From positions 53,050,753 to 53,114,752 of the forward strand of contig NC_090281.1 in NCBI RefSeq assembly GCF_037392515.1: DNA of 64,000 nt, in the 5' to 3' direction. The stretch is from Haliotis asinina (lineage: Eukaryota > Mollusca > Gastropoda > Lepetellida > Haliotidae). Both the position numbers and the translations under genes were made by a program. Positions 1 to 11,700 of the stretch are shown here, in pieces (positions within the stretch are counted from its first letter, which is position 1; every line of letters begins with the position of its first letter). The notes below the pieces were generated by a model. That model worked only from the letters and a program-made list of their open reading frames with translations. It was not told where the DNA came from and searched no databases.

Positions 1-2
1 GC

Positions 3-1150
3 CAGTCCAGCCTAGAAGCCTTCATAAAATACCTCAATGAAGGTCATCCCACCATAAAATTCACAGCTGAATTTTCAACCAACAAGGTAGCTTTTCTAGA
101 CACATGGGTAAGTCTAGAAAAGGAGAACAACAAGTTATGTTTCTCTCTATATTGCAAGCCAACCAACACACTCTTACCTGTTGTATACGTCATGTCACCC
201 CAGACATGTCAAAACTAAGGGCCCATACAGTCAGTTCCTTAGACTAAAACGCATCTGCTCCTCTACTGAGGAGTATGAAAAACAGTCTCAACCTTATAAA
301 CTTCTACCTCAAACGAAGATATCCCATGAGACTGATACAACAGAATAAACACAAGGCTGATGGCAAGGACAGGAAGACCCTCCTGACAAACCCTACATGA
401 CCATCTAAGACCAAACAAAAAGCTATGGTCTTTGTTTGCGATTTCAACCCAATGAACATGGAGTTCAATGTCATTATCCAGAAGCAATGGCATCTGCTAT
501 CCGGATCAGAAATATGCCAAAAAAGTGTTAAATACTCTCCACATTACTGCCTACAACAGGAACAAAACCCTGAAGGATTATCTAGTATGCACCTCACTAG
601 AATACCCCAGAAATATGCTAAAAAGTGTTAAATACTCTCCACATTACTGCCTACAACAGGAACAAAACCCTGAAGGATTATCTAGTATGCACCTCACTAG
701 AATACCCCAAGAACACGCTACAAGTCAGTGGCTGGGTAGTCACATTCCTTGACGACCCATGTAACAAACAAAACTGCAAAATCTGCATCATAATCAATCA
801 TTCTGACACTTTTTACAGTACAGTATCTGGTGTCCAATACCGTAAACGACAGTATAAATGCACCAACAAAAATGTGGTCTACCTACTCACCTGCAAAAAA
901 TGCAAAAAACAATATGTAGTGGAAACCAAAAGGTGTTTCAAAACGAGACTGAATGAACACTATGCTGACATCACACACAACAGAGACAAACCTGTTGCAC
1001 TTCAACTCGGAAAAACATTGCAAATCCGATCTCACTTACGAGATCATCGCACAACTCAGACAGGACCCTAAGCTTGTTAGCAAAAGAGGAGATCACTCAA
1101 ACTTAGGTGGATATTTAGACTTCACACGTTCACCCTGCAAGGCCTCAATG
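3..1150 (+). mobile_element. Penelope-like retroelement fragment (RT C-terminus plus GIY-YIG endonuclease), 5' truncated by window edge
   Basis: Translated pieces match the C-terminal half of Penelope-like element polyproteins. At 3-215 the reading includes IKFTAEFSTNKVAFLDTWV and LYCKPTNT, the region just after the RT core. At 215-300 it reads YSQFLRLKRICSS. At 625-1071 a 148-residue open frame carries the cysteine-rich linker (CNKQNCKIC) and the GIY-YIG domain (NVVYLLTCKKCKKQYVVET, then F-x-TRLNEH). The RT catalytic core would lie left of base 1. Reading requires frame changes around 215, 420 and 520, so this copy is decayed. A 100-bp tandem duplication (about 521-620 and 621-720) interrupts the linker. 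The 3' boundary is approximate, because no clear terminal repeat is visible before the minisatellite at 1195. Confidence 0.85.
521..720. repeat. 100-bp tandem duplication inside the Penelope-like element
   Basis: The segment beginning aaaagtgttaaatactctcc at 521 recurs at 621 with exactly 100-bp spacing and very few differences, the last ~20 bases being the most diverged. 100 is not a multiple of 3, so the duplication itself shifts the reading frame of the element. Confidence 0.9.
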
Positions 1151-1194
1151 ACAATATAGTTGGCTAAGGTATCCCCCTAGTCTTATTTATCTTT

Positions 1195-1442
1195 GCGTGG
1201 ATTCAGGGTTAGAATAGGTCCCCAGCAACCTGTGCTGGTCCTACTGCGTGGATTCAGGGTTAGGGTATGTCCACAGGAACCTGTGCTGGTCCTACAGCGT
1301 GGATTCAGGGTTAGGATATGTCCACAGGAACCTGTGCTGGTCCTACTGCGTGGATTCAGGGTTAGAATAGGTCCCCAGCAACCTGTGCTGGTCCTACTGC
1401 GTGGATTCAGGGTTAGGATATGTCCACAGGAACCTGTGCTGT
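1195..1442. repeat. 51-bp minisatellite, about 5 copies (array 1)
   Basis: The unit begins gcgtggattcagggttag and recurs at 1195, 1246, 1297, 1348 and 1399. Alternate units differ in the middle (ggtccccagcaacc versus tgtccacaggaacc). The same unit forms the larger array at 8194-8792, and the flanks to the right of both arrays are also homologous. This array therefore belongs to the segmental duplication that carries the zinc-finger genes. An open frame across it is a by-product of the 51-bp (17-codon) period. Confidence 0.95.
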
Positions 1443-2318
1443 TCATGAGATATTACCAAATAGATCAGATGTTGCTGTATCTTTGCATGTAAATGTCCTC
1501 CATATGTACATAAACGTAAACATGTCATCAACAAAATCTGATTACAGCACAGTGATGTGGTGAATTGTTTTTTTCCATTATCCATATAGCATTATCAGCA
1601 TTTTTTACTGATATAGCAAAATGTGCTGACTGCTAACATTATAGAACAAAGGCTGTTTTCATACAAGGTTTAATACTTGATATTAGGCTCTTTTTTCAAG
1701 CTTAAACATCAAGTCTATGACAAATCATTTTCTGATAAACCTCTCTCTACCAGAAGAACTGACATCCACTTCATGGAACTTGGAAGGTCCTTGGAATCTC
1801 TGATCAACCATTACATTGGACACTACTTTCATGCTTAAATTTCAAATTCTGGTAAACAATTTTTATTGACTAGTTCTTTATGTAATGCCATTTCGAAGTT
1901 AATTACTCGTCATGTCACCATGCTTGACTAGAGAACCAGTTGCCATGAAAACTTTGTAATGCATAGCCTGGAAGTATAGGGTTTTAGTTACAACGACTCA
2001 GAACTGACTAGCCATTAAACCCATTATACCAAGCTTCAGGCAGGATAACAGTAAGTATCACCTTTAATTATGAGAGGTATGGGGCACTAGGCTATCAACA
2101 AACTGACCTTCCTCTTCCTGGGAGGGGCTGTTTTCCACTAGACCAAAGAGGATGTCTCAGATATAGCCTCAGCTTAATTTTCAATTACATCCTTAGCATT
2201 GCAGGTCATACACCTCAAAGAAACCCACAAGCATTGAACTACAAGACTGTAGAGCTTATTGCTGTCATTCGGAACTAGATACACATGACCAGAGCAATGT
2301 TTGGCATTCATGTACAGG
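1443..2318. other. 3' flank of zinc-finger gene copy 1, homologous to 8793-8860 plus 11700-12720
   Basis: No gene is seen here. Blocks such as gtgctgactgctaac near 1624 and caaggtttaatacttgatatta near 1665 align with 11797 and 11836. The stretch at 2050-2120 (cctttaattatgag, actaggctat) aligns with 12510-12560. It is a duplicated non-coding flank and probably includes the gene's 3' UTR. Confidence 0.7.
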
Positions 2319-3341
2319 TCAGTTTCTTTCTTCATCAAAGTCAGGTTCTTTCTTAATATGGTCAACAGGAATAAGTTGTTCCCCATGTGAATATACTGCA
2401 ATTGCTTGACAGAATCTTTTCTGAAAGTCCATGTCTTTAGGTTTATCAGAGGACAGATTATTCTCAACACCATCAGGATTTTCTTCAACTTTTGCTGGCA
2501 GATCCGCTTGAAATTCACTTACAGAACTGGAACTCACATCCGCACTGAGCATATGGGGATTGTCCTCATCTTGATGGTCCTCTAGGCCATCCTCATTAGA
2601 TACATCCTCTTCTTTGGCAGGCTTAACTTCATCAAATACTTCACTATCATCAGCATTATCTGACTCTTCTTTCAGTACTTGTTGGTTTCTAGCTTTCAAC
2701 AGTTCCATCTGTGGAAAGATAGGGATAGATTTGTACCTTGGGGGTTTCACAAATAAGGGACGTGGGACTTCCCCTCCTTTTTTGTCCCTGTGTACCTTCA
2801 TATGAGCGTGAAGATTGCCAGCTGTTGTACAGGCTTTGCCACAAAGGTGACATTTGTGAGGACGTTCTCCTGTGTGAGTACGAATATGTGTCTTCATTGT
2901 GCACAAGTCAGCAAAACCTCTAGCACAGTATTCACAAATATAGGGTTTTTCTCCAGTATGAATACGCATGTGTCGTTTGAAAGTAGTAGAACTAATAAAA
3001 CTCCGACCGCACTGATCACACTGGTACTGATGTTTGTCTCCATGAGTCCTTAAATGGTACCTGAGATTGTGGAAGTCTTTGAAAGTTTTACCACACTCAG
3101 TGCAAACGAAGGGCCTCTCCTCATCAGCACATTTGAACCATGTCTGATCTTCGGTCGGGATGATCCGAGGTCGCCCTGTGCGTGGGAGGTCGTCAGTTGA
3201 CCCTGTTGTTTTTAACCTACTGGCTAATCGGTGAATTGTACTCTGAGCTGTTTTCATTTTTTTGGAAACTTCAGTCTGAGAGTAACCCTTTTCAAGCATT
3301 TTCTTCACTTCCTCTCTCTGTTCTTTGGATAGTCGAGGCAT
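2319..3341 (-). CDS. Tc1-transposase-type HTH fused to four C2H2 zinc fingers, copy 1 (340 aa)
   Basis: Single coding exon. Residues 1-62 match the N-terminal DNA-binding region of Tc1-like transposases: MPRLSKEQRE start, helix-turn-helix with STIHRL at 34-39, TTGS at 45-48, and the minor-groove hook GRPR at 56-59. Four C2H2 fingers follow with full ligand sets: C80/C83/H96/H100, C108/C111/H124/H128, C136/C139/H152/H156 and C164/C167/H180/H184. TGEKP-type linkers join fingers 2-3 and 3-4. A basic-proline segment (about 186-206) leads into an acidic tail that ends in HIKKEPDFDEE, a SUMO-site-like motif. There is no transposase DDE catalytic domain. It is probably a nuclear sequence-specific DNA-binding regulator made by host-transposase fusion. 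The start is supported by a splice acceptor (ttgtttacag) 21 nt upstream and by an identical start in the paralogue. Target and function are unknown. Confidence 0.9.
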   Translation of the reverse strand: MPRLSKEQREEVKKMLEKGYSQTEVSKKMKTAQSTIHRLASRLKTTGSTDDLPRTGRPRIIPTEDQTWFKCADEERPFVCTECGKTFKDFHNLRYHLRTHGDKHQYQCDQCGRSFISSTTFKRHMRIHTGEKPYICEYCARGFADLCTMKTHIRTHTGERPHKCHLCGKACTTAGNLHAHMKVHRDKKGGEVPRPLFVKPPRYKSIPIFPQMELLKARNQQVLKEESDNADDSEVFDEVKPAKEEDVSNEDGLEDHQDEDNPHMLSADVSSSSVSEFQADLPAKVEENPDGVENNLSSDKPKDMDFQKRFCQAIAVYSHGEQLIPVDHIKKEPDFDEERN

Positions 3342-3362
3342 TGCAAGTCTCTTTCAATATAC
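3342..3362 (-). other. 5' UTR end and splice acceptor of zinc-finger gene copy 1
   Basis: On the minus strand, a pyrimidine-rich stretch ending ttgtttacag places an acceptor at 3363/3362. It is followed by 21 nt of leader ending agagacttgc before the ATG. The paralogue at 13749 has the same leader end and its own acceptor, so the coding sequence lies in one exon behind a 5' UTR intron. Confidence 0.6.
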
Positions 3363-3369
3363 CTGTAAA

Positions 3370-4040
3370 CAAAAATAACTAAGGAATTACATTCTGAAGC
3401 ATGCTAAATGAAATTCCAATGTTACTTCTGTTAACACTACTTATCATAGACATGTTCAGAATGTAAAGAAGTGGAGTGTGTATAGACTCACTTCGCAGCG
3501 ACTGATCCTTGATCTACCCCACCCTTCATTTCACACTGACAAACATAAAGAGGAGTTTATGGATTATGGATGTGAAACGGTCAAGATCACCATTACAAAA
3601 AGAACATTAGTAGAAGATCAGTGCGGGAATGTCTTAATACAGTTTTCAAATATACATGAACCTATAAAACTTTCAAAATTTATATTTTTACCCCCAAATT
3701 ACATGCACGTGGCACTCAGGTTTGAATTGGAGGAAAATACTTGTAGAATGTTTGTTTACACTGTACAATTTATCTTTTTAACTATTTAAACCAAATGTTA
3801 TTCCAAGACTAAAACCAGCGTCGATTCAGAAACGTATAACACATATGGGCTCACAGTGACAGGGGGCATGTAAAGCTAAAAACTGCCATCAAGGTATATT
3901 CCGTCACGGAAAGACTTCCGCCCGTATCCCCACTTAAATTACATTCTTGTCAAATATAGCCACCGGAATATATATCCGTCATCTTATAAAGAACGACTTT
4001 AAACATGAAAGTTGAAATGTTGGGGTTTCGGGAGATAAGT
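3370..4040. other. Presumed 5' intron of zinc-finger gene copy 1; nothing else recognised
   Basis: A 103-codon open frame on the plus strand (3478-3789) has no recognisable domain and is probably incidental. No repeat or RNA gene is seen. Confidence 0.35.
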
Positions 4041-4045
4041 CTTAC

Positions 4046-4260
4046 CTTTGTAGCGTTTGTTGGTTGTTTGTGTCCTGGCCGATTTGTTCAAATACGTGGC
4101 CGTTTACAGGTCCCTAACTCTAAGCAGTGTTAATATCGGGATAGTAAAATGAATGAAGAAATGGTGCAAAGTATTAACGCTATAAAACATACGTGACTCA
4201 GTCGGTTCGTGCGGTCGATTCTGAAACGTCTGTGTTGTTTGAAAACCCCACTCTACTACC
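4046..4260 (-). other. Candidate 5' UTR exon for zinc-finger gene copy 1
   Basis: On the minus strand, cgctacaaag followed by gtaagact is a good splice donor at 4046/4045, about 680 nt upstream of the acceptor at 3363. The 5' boundary is not visible and no TATA box is evident. The pairing with the downstream acceptor is inference. Confidence 0.3.
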
Positions 4261-4779
4261 CAGAGTTCCGTGCAGACAGCCGAGAATGTTATGCTAAATC
4301 ATTCAAGTGCTGCGACAGGCGTCGGGAAAACCCAGGAAGTTAACGACGCGCATACGGAGCCGGAAACCAGTTTGAGAACATGCACGCTCCCCCACGTGTT
4401 CAAGTCCAAATGCGATGACAACATTACACGCCATATTAGTAATAACACATTGGATTACCCCCAGGCAGGACTGGTAACCATAAATTCTTTACCCTATGTG
4501 CTAGGTTCGTGCAATTAAAAAACCCGGATGATCGGGGCACCAGTCATTAATTTGCATATCACTGCATCACTGCACTTTTCTGTTTGTAAACAAGCTGTGT
4601 CAAATGGAAGCTATCCAGTGTGCCATTAATGTTGTTCGTATTATTTTGCAGAATTGAAGTTAAGAGTACCCCCCAACTCCCCATTCCATGTAATATTTAT
4701 AAATTGGTGTATACTAGAATTATTAACAAAACCTAAAACAACAATATGTAGTTGCTGTACTGCAGTACAATATCACTTG
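4261..4779. other. Intergenic; nothing supported
   Basis: An 82-codon plus-strand frame at 4270-4518 has no recognisable domain and no splice or paralogue support. Confidence 0.4.
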
Positions 4780-4783
4780 TTAA

Positions 4784-6729
4784 AGGGGCACTGATGCGGA
4801 GCGAATAATGTTTCTCGCCAACGGTCGAATTACGAAACCAAACCGCAAATTGGTCAGCGCCCGCTCCTTCGACCGTGACGGACAAAGGAACTGGGCTCCT
4901 GTCCATATTAGCAGAATTTCTTCACCTTAACAGTCAGGAGGCCTGATGCCCATCATATGCCATTTGTTCAAAAATATCCATGGTATTCCTTGTCTGATCG
5001 TAACCAAATATCCCAGCAGTGTAGTTCTTTTCGGATGCTTGGATGGTATAGTTACTGATCCAATTTGATCCTATTTCTGTGTTTTTAACCTCGATATTTA
5101 ATCATGTTACATGAAAATATGATGTCTACAGGCACGTAGCAAGCCATTTGTTTCAGTACGGAAGATTGCAAAGCTTTATATATATAGGTAGTTTTGAGTG
5201 TTGGCTCAGCTGTGATAGCAAATATCATACGTAAATTTTGGTAGCTATGGTAGCTACAATGGTTTATTATTTATGATAATAAAAACACACAGTTGATTTA
5301 TTTGAATTCGTAAACACAAAACGATGACTTTGCCTTTGGTAGAGAAATCTGAATATTTTCTTACGTAAAAAAAACCCTTATTTCACCTATTTACCCAAGT
5401 ACACAGCAAATGCTTGTGTGTATTCCTTATGTAACGAAATTCCGTTGGTATCCTCAGAACAGTTTCGGCCCATAAGTGTTTTCAGGCTGCATGCGACACA
5501 GAGATTACATCCTCCTTGCTGTAACTCGCGTTTGATGGTGTAAACCTACACGTGTTATTTGTCATCATTCTCTGGATGGTCAGTTAATGAATTAATGTCT
5601 GGAGTAAATACTCAACATTACAAATTAAGGTCTGTAATGGCAAATGTATTGTATGTTATGTAATATGTGCATGTAAGTGATGCAAGAGGGTTTATCAGCT
5701 GAGTTACAAAAACAAACATCGATCAAAGGATTAACCGATAGCACACTGATTGATTAATTACTTTTATCTTCTAGCGGATTTGTCAAAAGGCAGTGTGTGT
5801 AGATGACTACACCCTGTCGTAAAGAGTGAGTGCAAAAACAACATCCTCCCTTCAAAGAATGAACCACCCTTGCGTTGATTAATTGATTGCTCATTATTGG
5901 TTAACTAAATTACTTAGAATAGTGGACATCATACAATTAGATGCCAGGTGTGCTATCTTGGGAGACCAATGAGAGGTTTATCTGGTTTTCACCAACGTAA
6001 GACGTGAAACGATGTGTTACTTTTTCGCAAATGAGACAGTTGTAAGACACGCGACACAGAGCAGGATTATGTACCAGCTGCAGATGAATGGAATACGATT
6101 TCTTTTACGTGGATATTGATGGATACATTCCTGAACAAGGTAGTAGCCTGACATTGTTGTTATACAATTAGTCTGCTTTACATTCATTATTTGCATTTTG
6201 TTTTAATTTATTTGTTGTAGCATTCAGCAGAATCTGTATGACAGAAAACACACACTAGATCGCGTATGTGTGTGAAATAGGATCCACATTGGCAATCTAT
6301 ACAATGTGTAAATGTTGCTGTTATGTTAGAAATTTATTATGAGTATAAGCAGATCGTGTGTTCTTTTATTAATTTTCAGAATCATACAAATATGCCAATA
6401 AACCAATTAGGGTTATGAGACAAAATATAGAGACGTACATTGGCTTCGTTACTTTTCCGTCCTAATAGTTTTTTTACCATTTCTACCATTGGCAGATGAT
6501 TAACCTTCAAAGTGTTTCATTTGTTTTCATAATACATTTGTTATGAAGTAAAAATGACTTCACCTAAGTTGATCTGTCAATAATTAAACTATCAATTGCG
6601 CTTACGGAATGCGCAGCAGAGGTCACGAACCAGTCACGAATTCTGGGATATCATCCGGGTACGCATGGGAGAAAAACAATAACAAAAGTTTACACCAGTC
6701 CACGGAAATTGCTCCGCATCAGTGCCCCT
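4784..6729. mobile_element. Non-autonomous DNA transposon with 19-bp terminal inverted repeats, TTAA-flanked
   Basis: aggggcactgatgcggagc at 4784-4802 reappears as its exact reverse complement ending at 6729. Both ends abut TTAA (4780-4783 and 6730-6733). This fits a piggyBac-like TTAA target duplication, although a TA duplication (Tc1/mariner) cannot be excluded because the inner bases are symmetrical. The ~1.9 kb interior has no open frame above 60 codons that looks like a transposase, so the element is non-autonomous. Confidence 0.8.
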
Positions 6730-6733
6730 TTAA

Positions 6734-8193
6734 ATTCGCAATGGAAATAGTATTTTGGGATATTTTCTCAATGAAAGATAATCATGTGTGACTCGTAGTT
6801 AGTAAAATCTGTATAAGTTATGGAATTGATAGAGTGAAATCTATATAGAAACGTGGAACGTGTGCCACATATGTAGGTTAGGAATCACACCCTGAAAGTG
6901 GATGTCATGTTGTTATGAATAGATATTCTTTTCAAATTAACAACAAATATGTTTGATTCCATGTGTGCTCATTTGTTGGGGGATTCTAAAGGCAGGCCCA
7001 AACTTGACATGGAGCACAAATTATTTTCTGGATATTGTCCCAGTTCTGTGGACAATCACCACCTCCGGAATGCAAATGGTGTATGCATTTGTAGCATGTT
7101 AAATGTGTGATTACACCATCTCAGTAAAGTACAAATACTACTATTTTAGTTAAGTCCCATCGAGGAATACTGGACTAGATCGGATAATAGTAATATAATC
7201 TGTACTCTGCTGTGACAGTGTAAACCCAAATATAATATGTACACATCTGACCACTTTCTAAAAGAATTACATTGACTGAAAAATAATCCACAGCCATAGA
7301 CTTGACAGATTCACTTTACTGCACAATGAAAACAATGCACATACATCATATCAGCTGCAAAATATACACATCTTACACAACATGTACACAAAAAAAACAA
7401 AGTCTTGATTCACAAATAACAAGGAAGTCAGCATGGACATTAGAGCCAAATGCCCAGTATACTGAAACTCAATCTTCTCCATATACAGTGTGTCACCATC
7501 TCATGATAAACAACTTAACACTCAGGTGATTTGCATTTGCAAATTTTAAATCCCATCTTCATGATCAACAATTAAGTGAATACAAAACAAAACCAAAAAA
7601 TTAAATTGAAAATTAAATAAATCATGACACTTTAAGCATAAATATTTGGTCAAAAGAGTATCTGATCAATGACCATTATCAACAGTTGGGCTATTTCAAC
7701 TAACCCATAGTAATGTCATTTGTATACAGCTGGTTAACTTCGATTCCCTTCCAAGGTTTAACATTGATACTCCACTTGGTGAACTAACCATGAGCTGACC
7801 AACCCTTGTTTCATCTCCTTCATGCCAATAACCAGACAGGGAAACAAGTAACATCAGTTAAGGTGAGACAGCAGATCTGTCAGATACTCTCCATCTATTC
7901 ACAAGATGACACTTCACAAGCATCACCTCGATGGACACAGAACACACAATGTACACCCGTCTATGACCCTCCACTTACCCCTATAATTGGGACCCCCTCT
8001 CTGCTGGTACTACTTTGGGTACTGGCTTTTCAAATGATACATGTTGCAATATTGTTTCTGAGAAACAGTATACTGCGTCAAGAACAAAGTTTTTGTGATT
8101 GTCTGTATGCTTTAAACAGAAATAGGACTGACATCCACAATTAGTGCCACTCTGTCAAACATATAAGGTCCCAATATATCACAACACTGGTAC
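6734..8193. other. Intergenic; one repeat-like stretch, no gene
   Basis: About 7155-7265 (including acatctgaccactttctaaaa) is similar to 51410-51500 and, more weakly, to 51650-51740, so it is an uncharacterised interspersed repeat. Plus-strand frames at 7302-7529 and 7806-8144 have no recognisable domains. Confidence 0.45.
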
Positions 8194-8792
8194 CGGGTAT
8201 TCAGGGTTAGAATATGTCCCCAGCAACCTGTTACTGGTCCTACTGTAGGGATTCAGGGTTAGAGTAGGTCCAAAGCAACCTGTGAGGTCCTGCTGTAGGG
8301 ATTCAGGGTAAGAATAGGTCTCCAGCAACCTGTGCTGGTCCTACTGTGTGGATTCAGGGTTAGAATAGGTCCCCACCAACCTGGGCTGGTCCTACTGTGT
8401 GGATTCAGGGTTAGAATAGGTCCCCAGAAACCTCTGCTGGTCTTACTGTGGGGATTCAGGGTTAGAATAGGTCCCCAGCAACCTGTGCTGGTCCTACTGT
8501 TGGGATTCAGGGTAAGTGTATGTTCCCAGCAACCTGTGCTGGTCCTACTGTTGGGATTCAGGGATAGAACAGGTCACCAGAAACTTGTCCCGGTCCTACT
8601 GCCTGGATTCAGGGTCAGAGCTGGTCCCCAGGAAATTGAGCTGGTCCATCTGTGGAAGTTCAGGATTGAATAGGTCCTCAGCCACCTGTGCTTGTCCCAC
8701 TGTTGGGATCCAGGATTAGAATATGTCCACAGCAACTTGTGCTTCCTTCTGTGAGGATTCAGGGACAGAATAGATTCCCAGAAACCTGTGCT
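8194..8792. repeat. 51-bp minisatellite, about 12 copies (array 2)
   Basis: It has the same unit as 1195-1442 (attcagggttagaataggtc core) but is more degenerate. The DNA that follows (agatgttgctg/agacgttgctg, ctttgca) matches the flank of array 1. It lies on the 3' side of zinc-finger gene copy 2, as array 1 does for copy 1. Confidence 0.95.
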
Positions 8793-9493
8793 GTTCAGAA
8801 GGGATGACCAAAAGAATCAGACGTTGCTGCTTCTTTGCACATAATTGTCCTAAAAAAATGTGTACAAATACCCACAGTACCGTTCACAGTTGTGTGGTTC
8901 AGTCAATTGTTTACAGACTAGCGAGCTTGAATATTGAATATTGCTGAAACCATGGCATGACCTTATTTGACTGGGAAGTCTGGTGGACACGAGACACTAT
9001 CACTTTTGAAAAGCATCAGTTACACATTAAACTGGCCTTCATGAAGTTAAGTCAACTTGTATTTGTTGTTCACTCAATTTACAGACCTATGTGTGGTGAT
9101 GATAAAGGTGGTGATACTACGTGACAGGATACATGAGAACTTTACATAGAGGGCAATAACCATCACACTAGATTGTAATTGTACTGACAGGGAGAAACAA
9201 TTCTACAATATATTCACAAAGTGCTATATATTACCTCTGTCAATAATCATAACAACATAGTATCCTTCATATCTAAGAAAAATCCAATCTCCAATATCAA
9301 TGTAATGATCATAACATGTCAAGTCATGATTTGGCACACAGTACATAGCACACAGTACATGATACATGTCATACAGGGGAACAGGGTGTCAGACATCATG
9401 GTTACTGATTAAAGATCACCCAGCACTGATGCCACATTTATTGGTAAGACTTCCTGAAAACCATGGTCCACTTCACATACCATGCTATTGATT

Positions 9494-9612
9494 GTGGTGG
9501 GGTAGACAAGTGGTTACAGCCAGGTGAGGGGCTTGAGGTACTCATTAGTGGCTTGAAGTGAGTTTAGTTGTACACCTCACTCTGCAATATTTCAGCTATA
9601 TGGCAGTAGTGG
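9494..9612. repeat. SINE fragments: family A head (+) and shared tail (-)
   Basis: ggtggggtagacaagtggtt at 9498 is the A-box-like head of family A. At 9555-9612 gagtttagttgtacacctc and gcaatatttcagctata form the reversed tail module shared by families A and B. Confidence 0.6.
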
Positions 9613-10237
9613 CTTGTAACAACAGGGGGCCAGAGGAACGATGCTCCTGGAAACACTCGAAGGCATCATTCTGTGAACCCGAGACCAATTGATTTACTGT
9701 ATACAGTTAATTATCTTACCTCACACATTAATGCCAATTTCTGATTGGCTGAGCATTCTTATATTATTTTCACATACGTGCTTATAAGCAAGTAACATTT
9801 GCTGTTATTACCAGCTGGGAATGCTGAACTCTGGGAATTTATTTGGTACTTTGTGTTAGTAATTCTCTTTCTCAAATAATTGAGTCACATATTATGTACA
9901 GAAATTACCAATGTTTTGCAAACGTAAATCAATGGAAGGGTGATCACTCCAAATATGTTTTTGTTGTTGTCTTGTAGATTCTGTGTCACCTGAAAATCTA
10001 GTATTGGCTAAGTGCCAAATTCTGGTACTCCTTATCATTATTCGATACCCATGCTTGAAACAGTTCAAAATTAACACTGAGATTTGAGGTGCTCAGTAAG
10101 ATAAATACAATGTTCATTGGTCACTTGAGATGTACGCACTATTTTAGTTTATGTTGACTTTCGGGTTCAGGGAACATACACAAACATGCATGGTACAACA
10201 TCCTATGTCCCCCTCATGACCCGTGAACAGCTTATGT

Positions 10238-10450
10238 CACACTTCACAATATTTTAGCTATATAATGGTGATCTGTAAATAATCAAGTCTGGACCAGACA
10301 ACCCAGTCATTGAGCTCATGAGCATATATCTAAACAACTGGGATACAATGACATGCAGCAAGTGAGTCGGTGAGTCTGACCACCAGATTATGTAAACTGC
10401 CTCTTTTGGACAAGCACAAATTGCAGGGGACCAGTCCTGGATCTTTACTC
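10238..10450 (-). repeat. SINE-like family B copy
   Basis: Diagnostic blocks are aatattttagctatataatgg, gtctggaccagacaacccag, and then the cacc/gatt block and accagtcc near 10430. The order matches other family B copies (20870, 52141, 53797). Confidence 0.75.
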
Positions 10451-11700
10451 TTCATATATGCATATAATCACAGATCATCAGGTGGGATTAGAATACACTT
10501 TTGCATGCAGGCAAGTTTTAAAAAAAACTCTTTAAATCTTTAAAGCTAGTATAAATGCTAAGTATATTTATAAAAATAAGAACTTTCAACTCATAACACA
10601 CACCACTCTTACCGAATCACATGTATTCTATTCAGTGATATGGACATCCCTGTCAAAACATCAGATGGCTATACAAGTTCTTGAAAAGGCAAAAACTTTG
10701 GAAAATATACACAGTTCCTTAAACATTGTGAAAACAGATCAAAATCTCCTGTGGATGTTTCTTGACTCAATATATTATCAACAAATAAAGCCTTAAGGCA
10801 TAAACTGTAAACATGAAACAAAATTTCTCATATACTATCATTCTCATCAAAATAGAAATCTAAGACACTTTCTTAATCAACAGTCTTTAAACTTCATGTA
10901 CATTGGCTAGTTTGAACATACTCAGTTGTACAGAGGATGAACTAAGTCTAGCAGTGGTAGACACTAATCAGACTTACAGGCAAAAAACACTGTGGTGTTA
11001 TGACTGTAATCCTGTCATCTGGACTTAGTTCTACATGCGCAACTTTGCTATGTTATGATAAAGAATCATAGTCATAATTGTCTAAATGCAAGAATGTGCA
11101 ATGATGCCCAGAGCCCACTTTGACAAAGTGATCTAAGCGCTAAGGTGACTGTAACTCCAATATTCCAATAAAGACATAGTTGTAGCACTAAGATGACCTG
11201 GACACACATGATAATGTCTCATGTAATGACAGCACATCAATGTGAAACACTGACCATGTCATCAGTGGCTGGTTTGAATATTCCAGACAAGCTTATTAAG
11301 AGATGTTTGTGACACTGATGGAATACATTGGTCTGCTGCTCAAAACAACAAATAACAGACACACTTTCAGCGATTAAATGTCCTTAATCCTTCAAAAAAC
11401 TGTAATCCTTCAAAACACCATACATTTCACCAAAGTGGTAATTATCCGAGACATGCATCACTTTGAGCTCAGCTCCCTCTATAAGATGACATTAGGTCAA
11501 TAACGTGGCATTAAAAGTCACCCATGCAACAAAAACAAACGAGATAATCCTCGGGCACACATACTCACACATTCTGATCTTGAATAATATCTATCATTAG
11601 TATCAATGTGTATCTGCAATAAATATGATAAATCTATCCAAAATACAACCAGTAATCACAACAAACACGACAAAGAGTAGCACAAATAAAATCAACCACC

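Larger units (their letters stand above)
8860..11700. other. Extra ~2.8 kb present only in the second segmental copy; no gene
   Basis: In copy 1 the sequence right of the minisatellite continues directly into a block matching 11700-11830. Here about 2.8 kb intervenes. It holds SINE fragments (9494-9612, 10238-10450) and otherwise AT-rich unique sequence without a recognisable coding region. Either an insertion here or a deletion in copy 1 would explain it. Confidence 0.55.

Noticed and set aside
2614-3382. Several plus-strand frames opposite the zinc-finger genes (also 13022-13388)
   Set aside because: They are antisense shadows that recur in both paralogues only because the coding strand is conserved.
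3478-3789. 103-codon plus-strand frame upstream of zinc-finger gene copy 1
   Set aside because: It is not conserved in the corresponding region of copy 2, has no domain, and lies in the presumed 5' intron of the opposite-strand gene.
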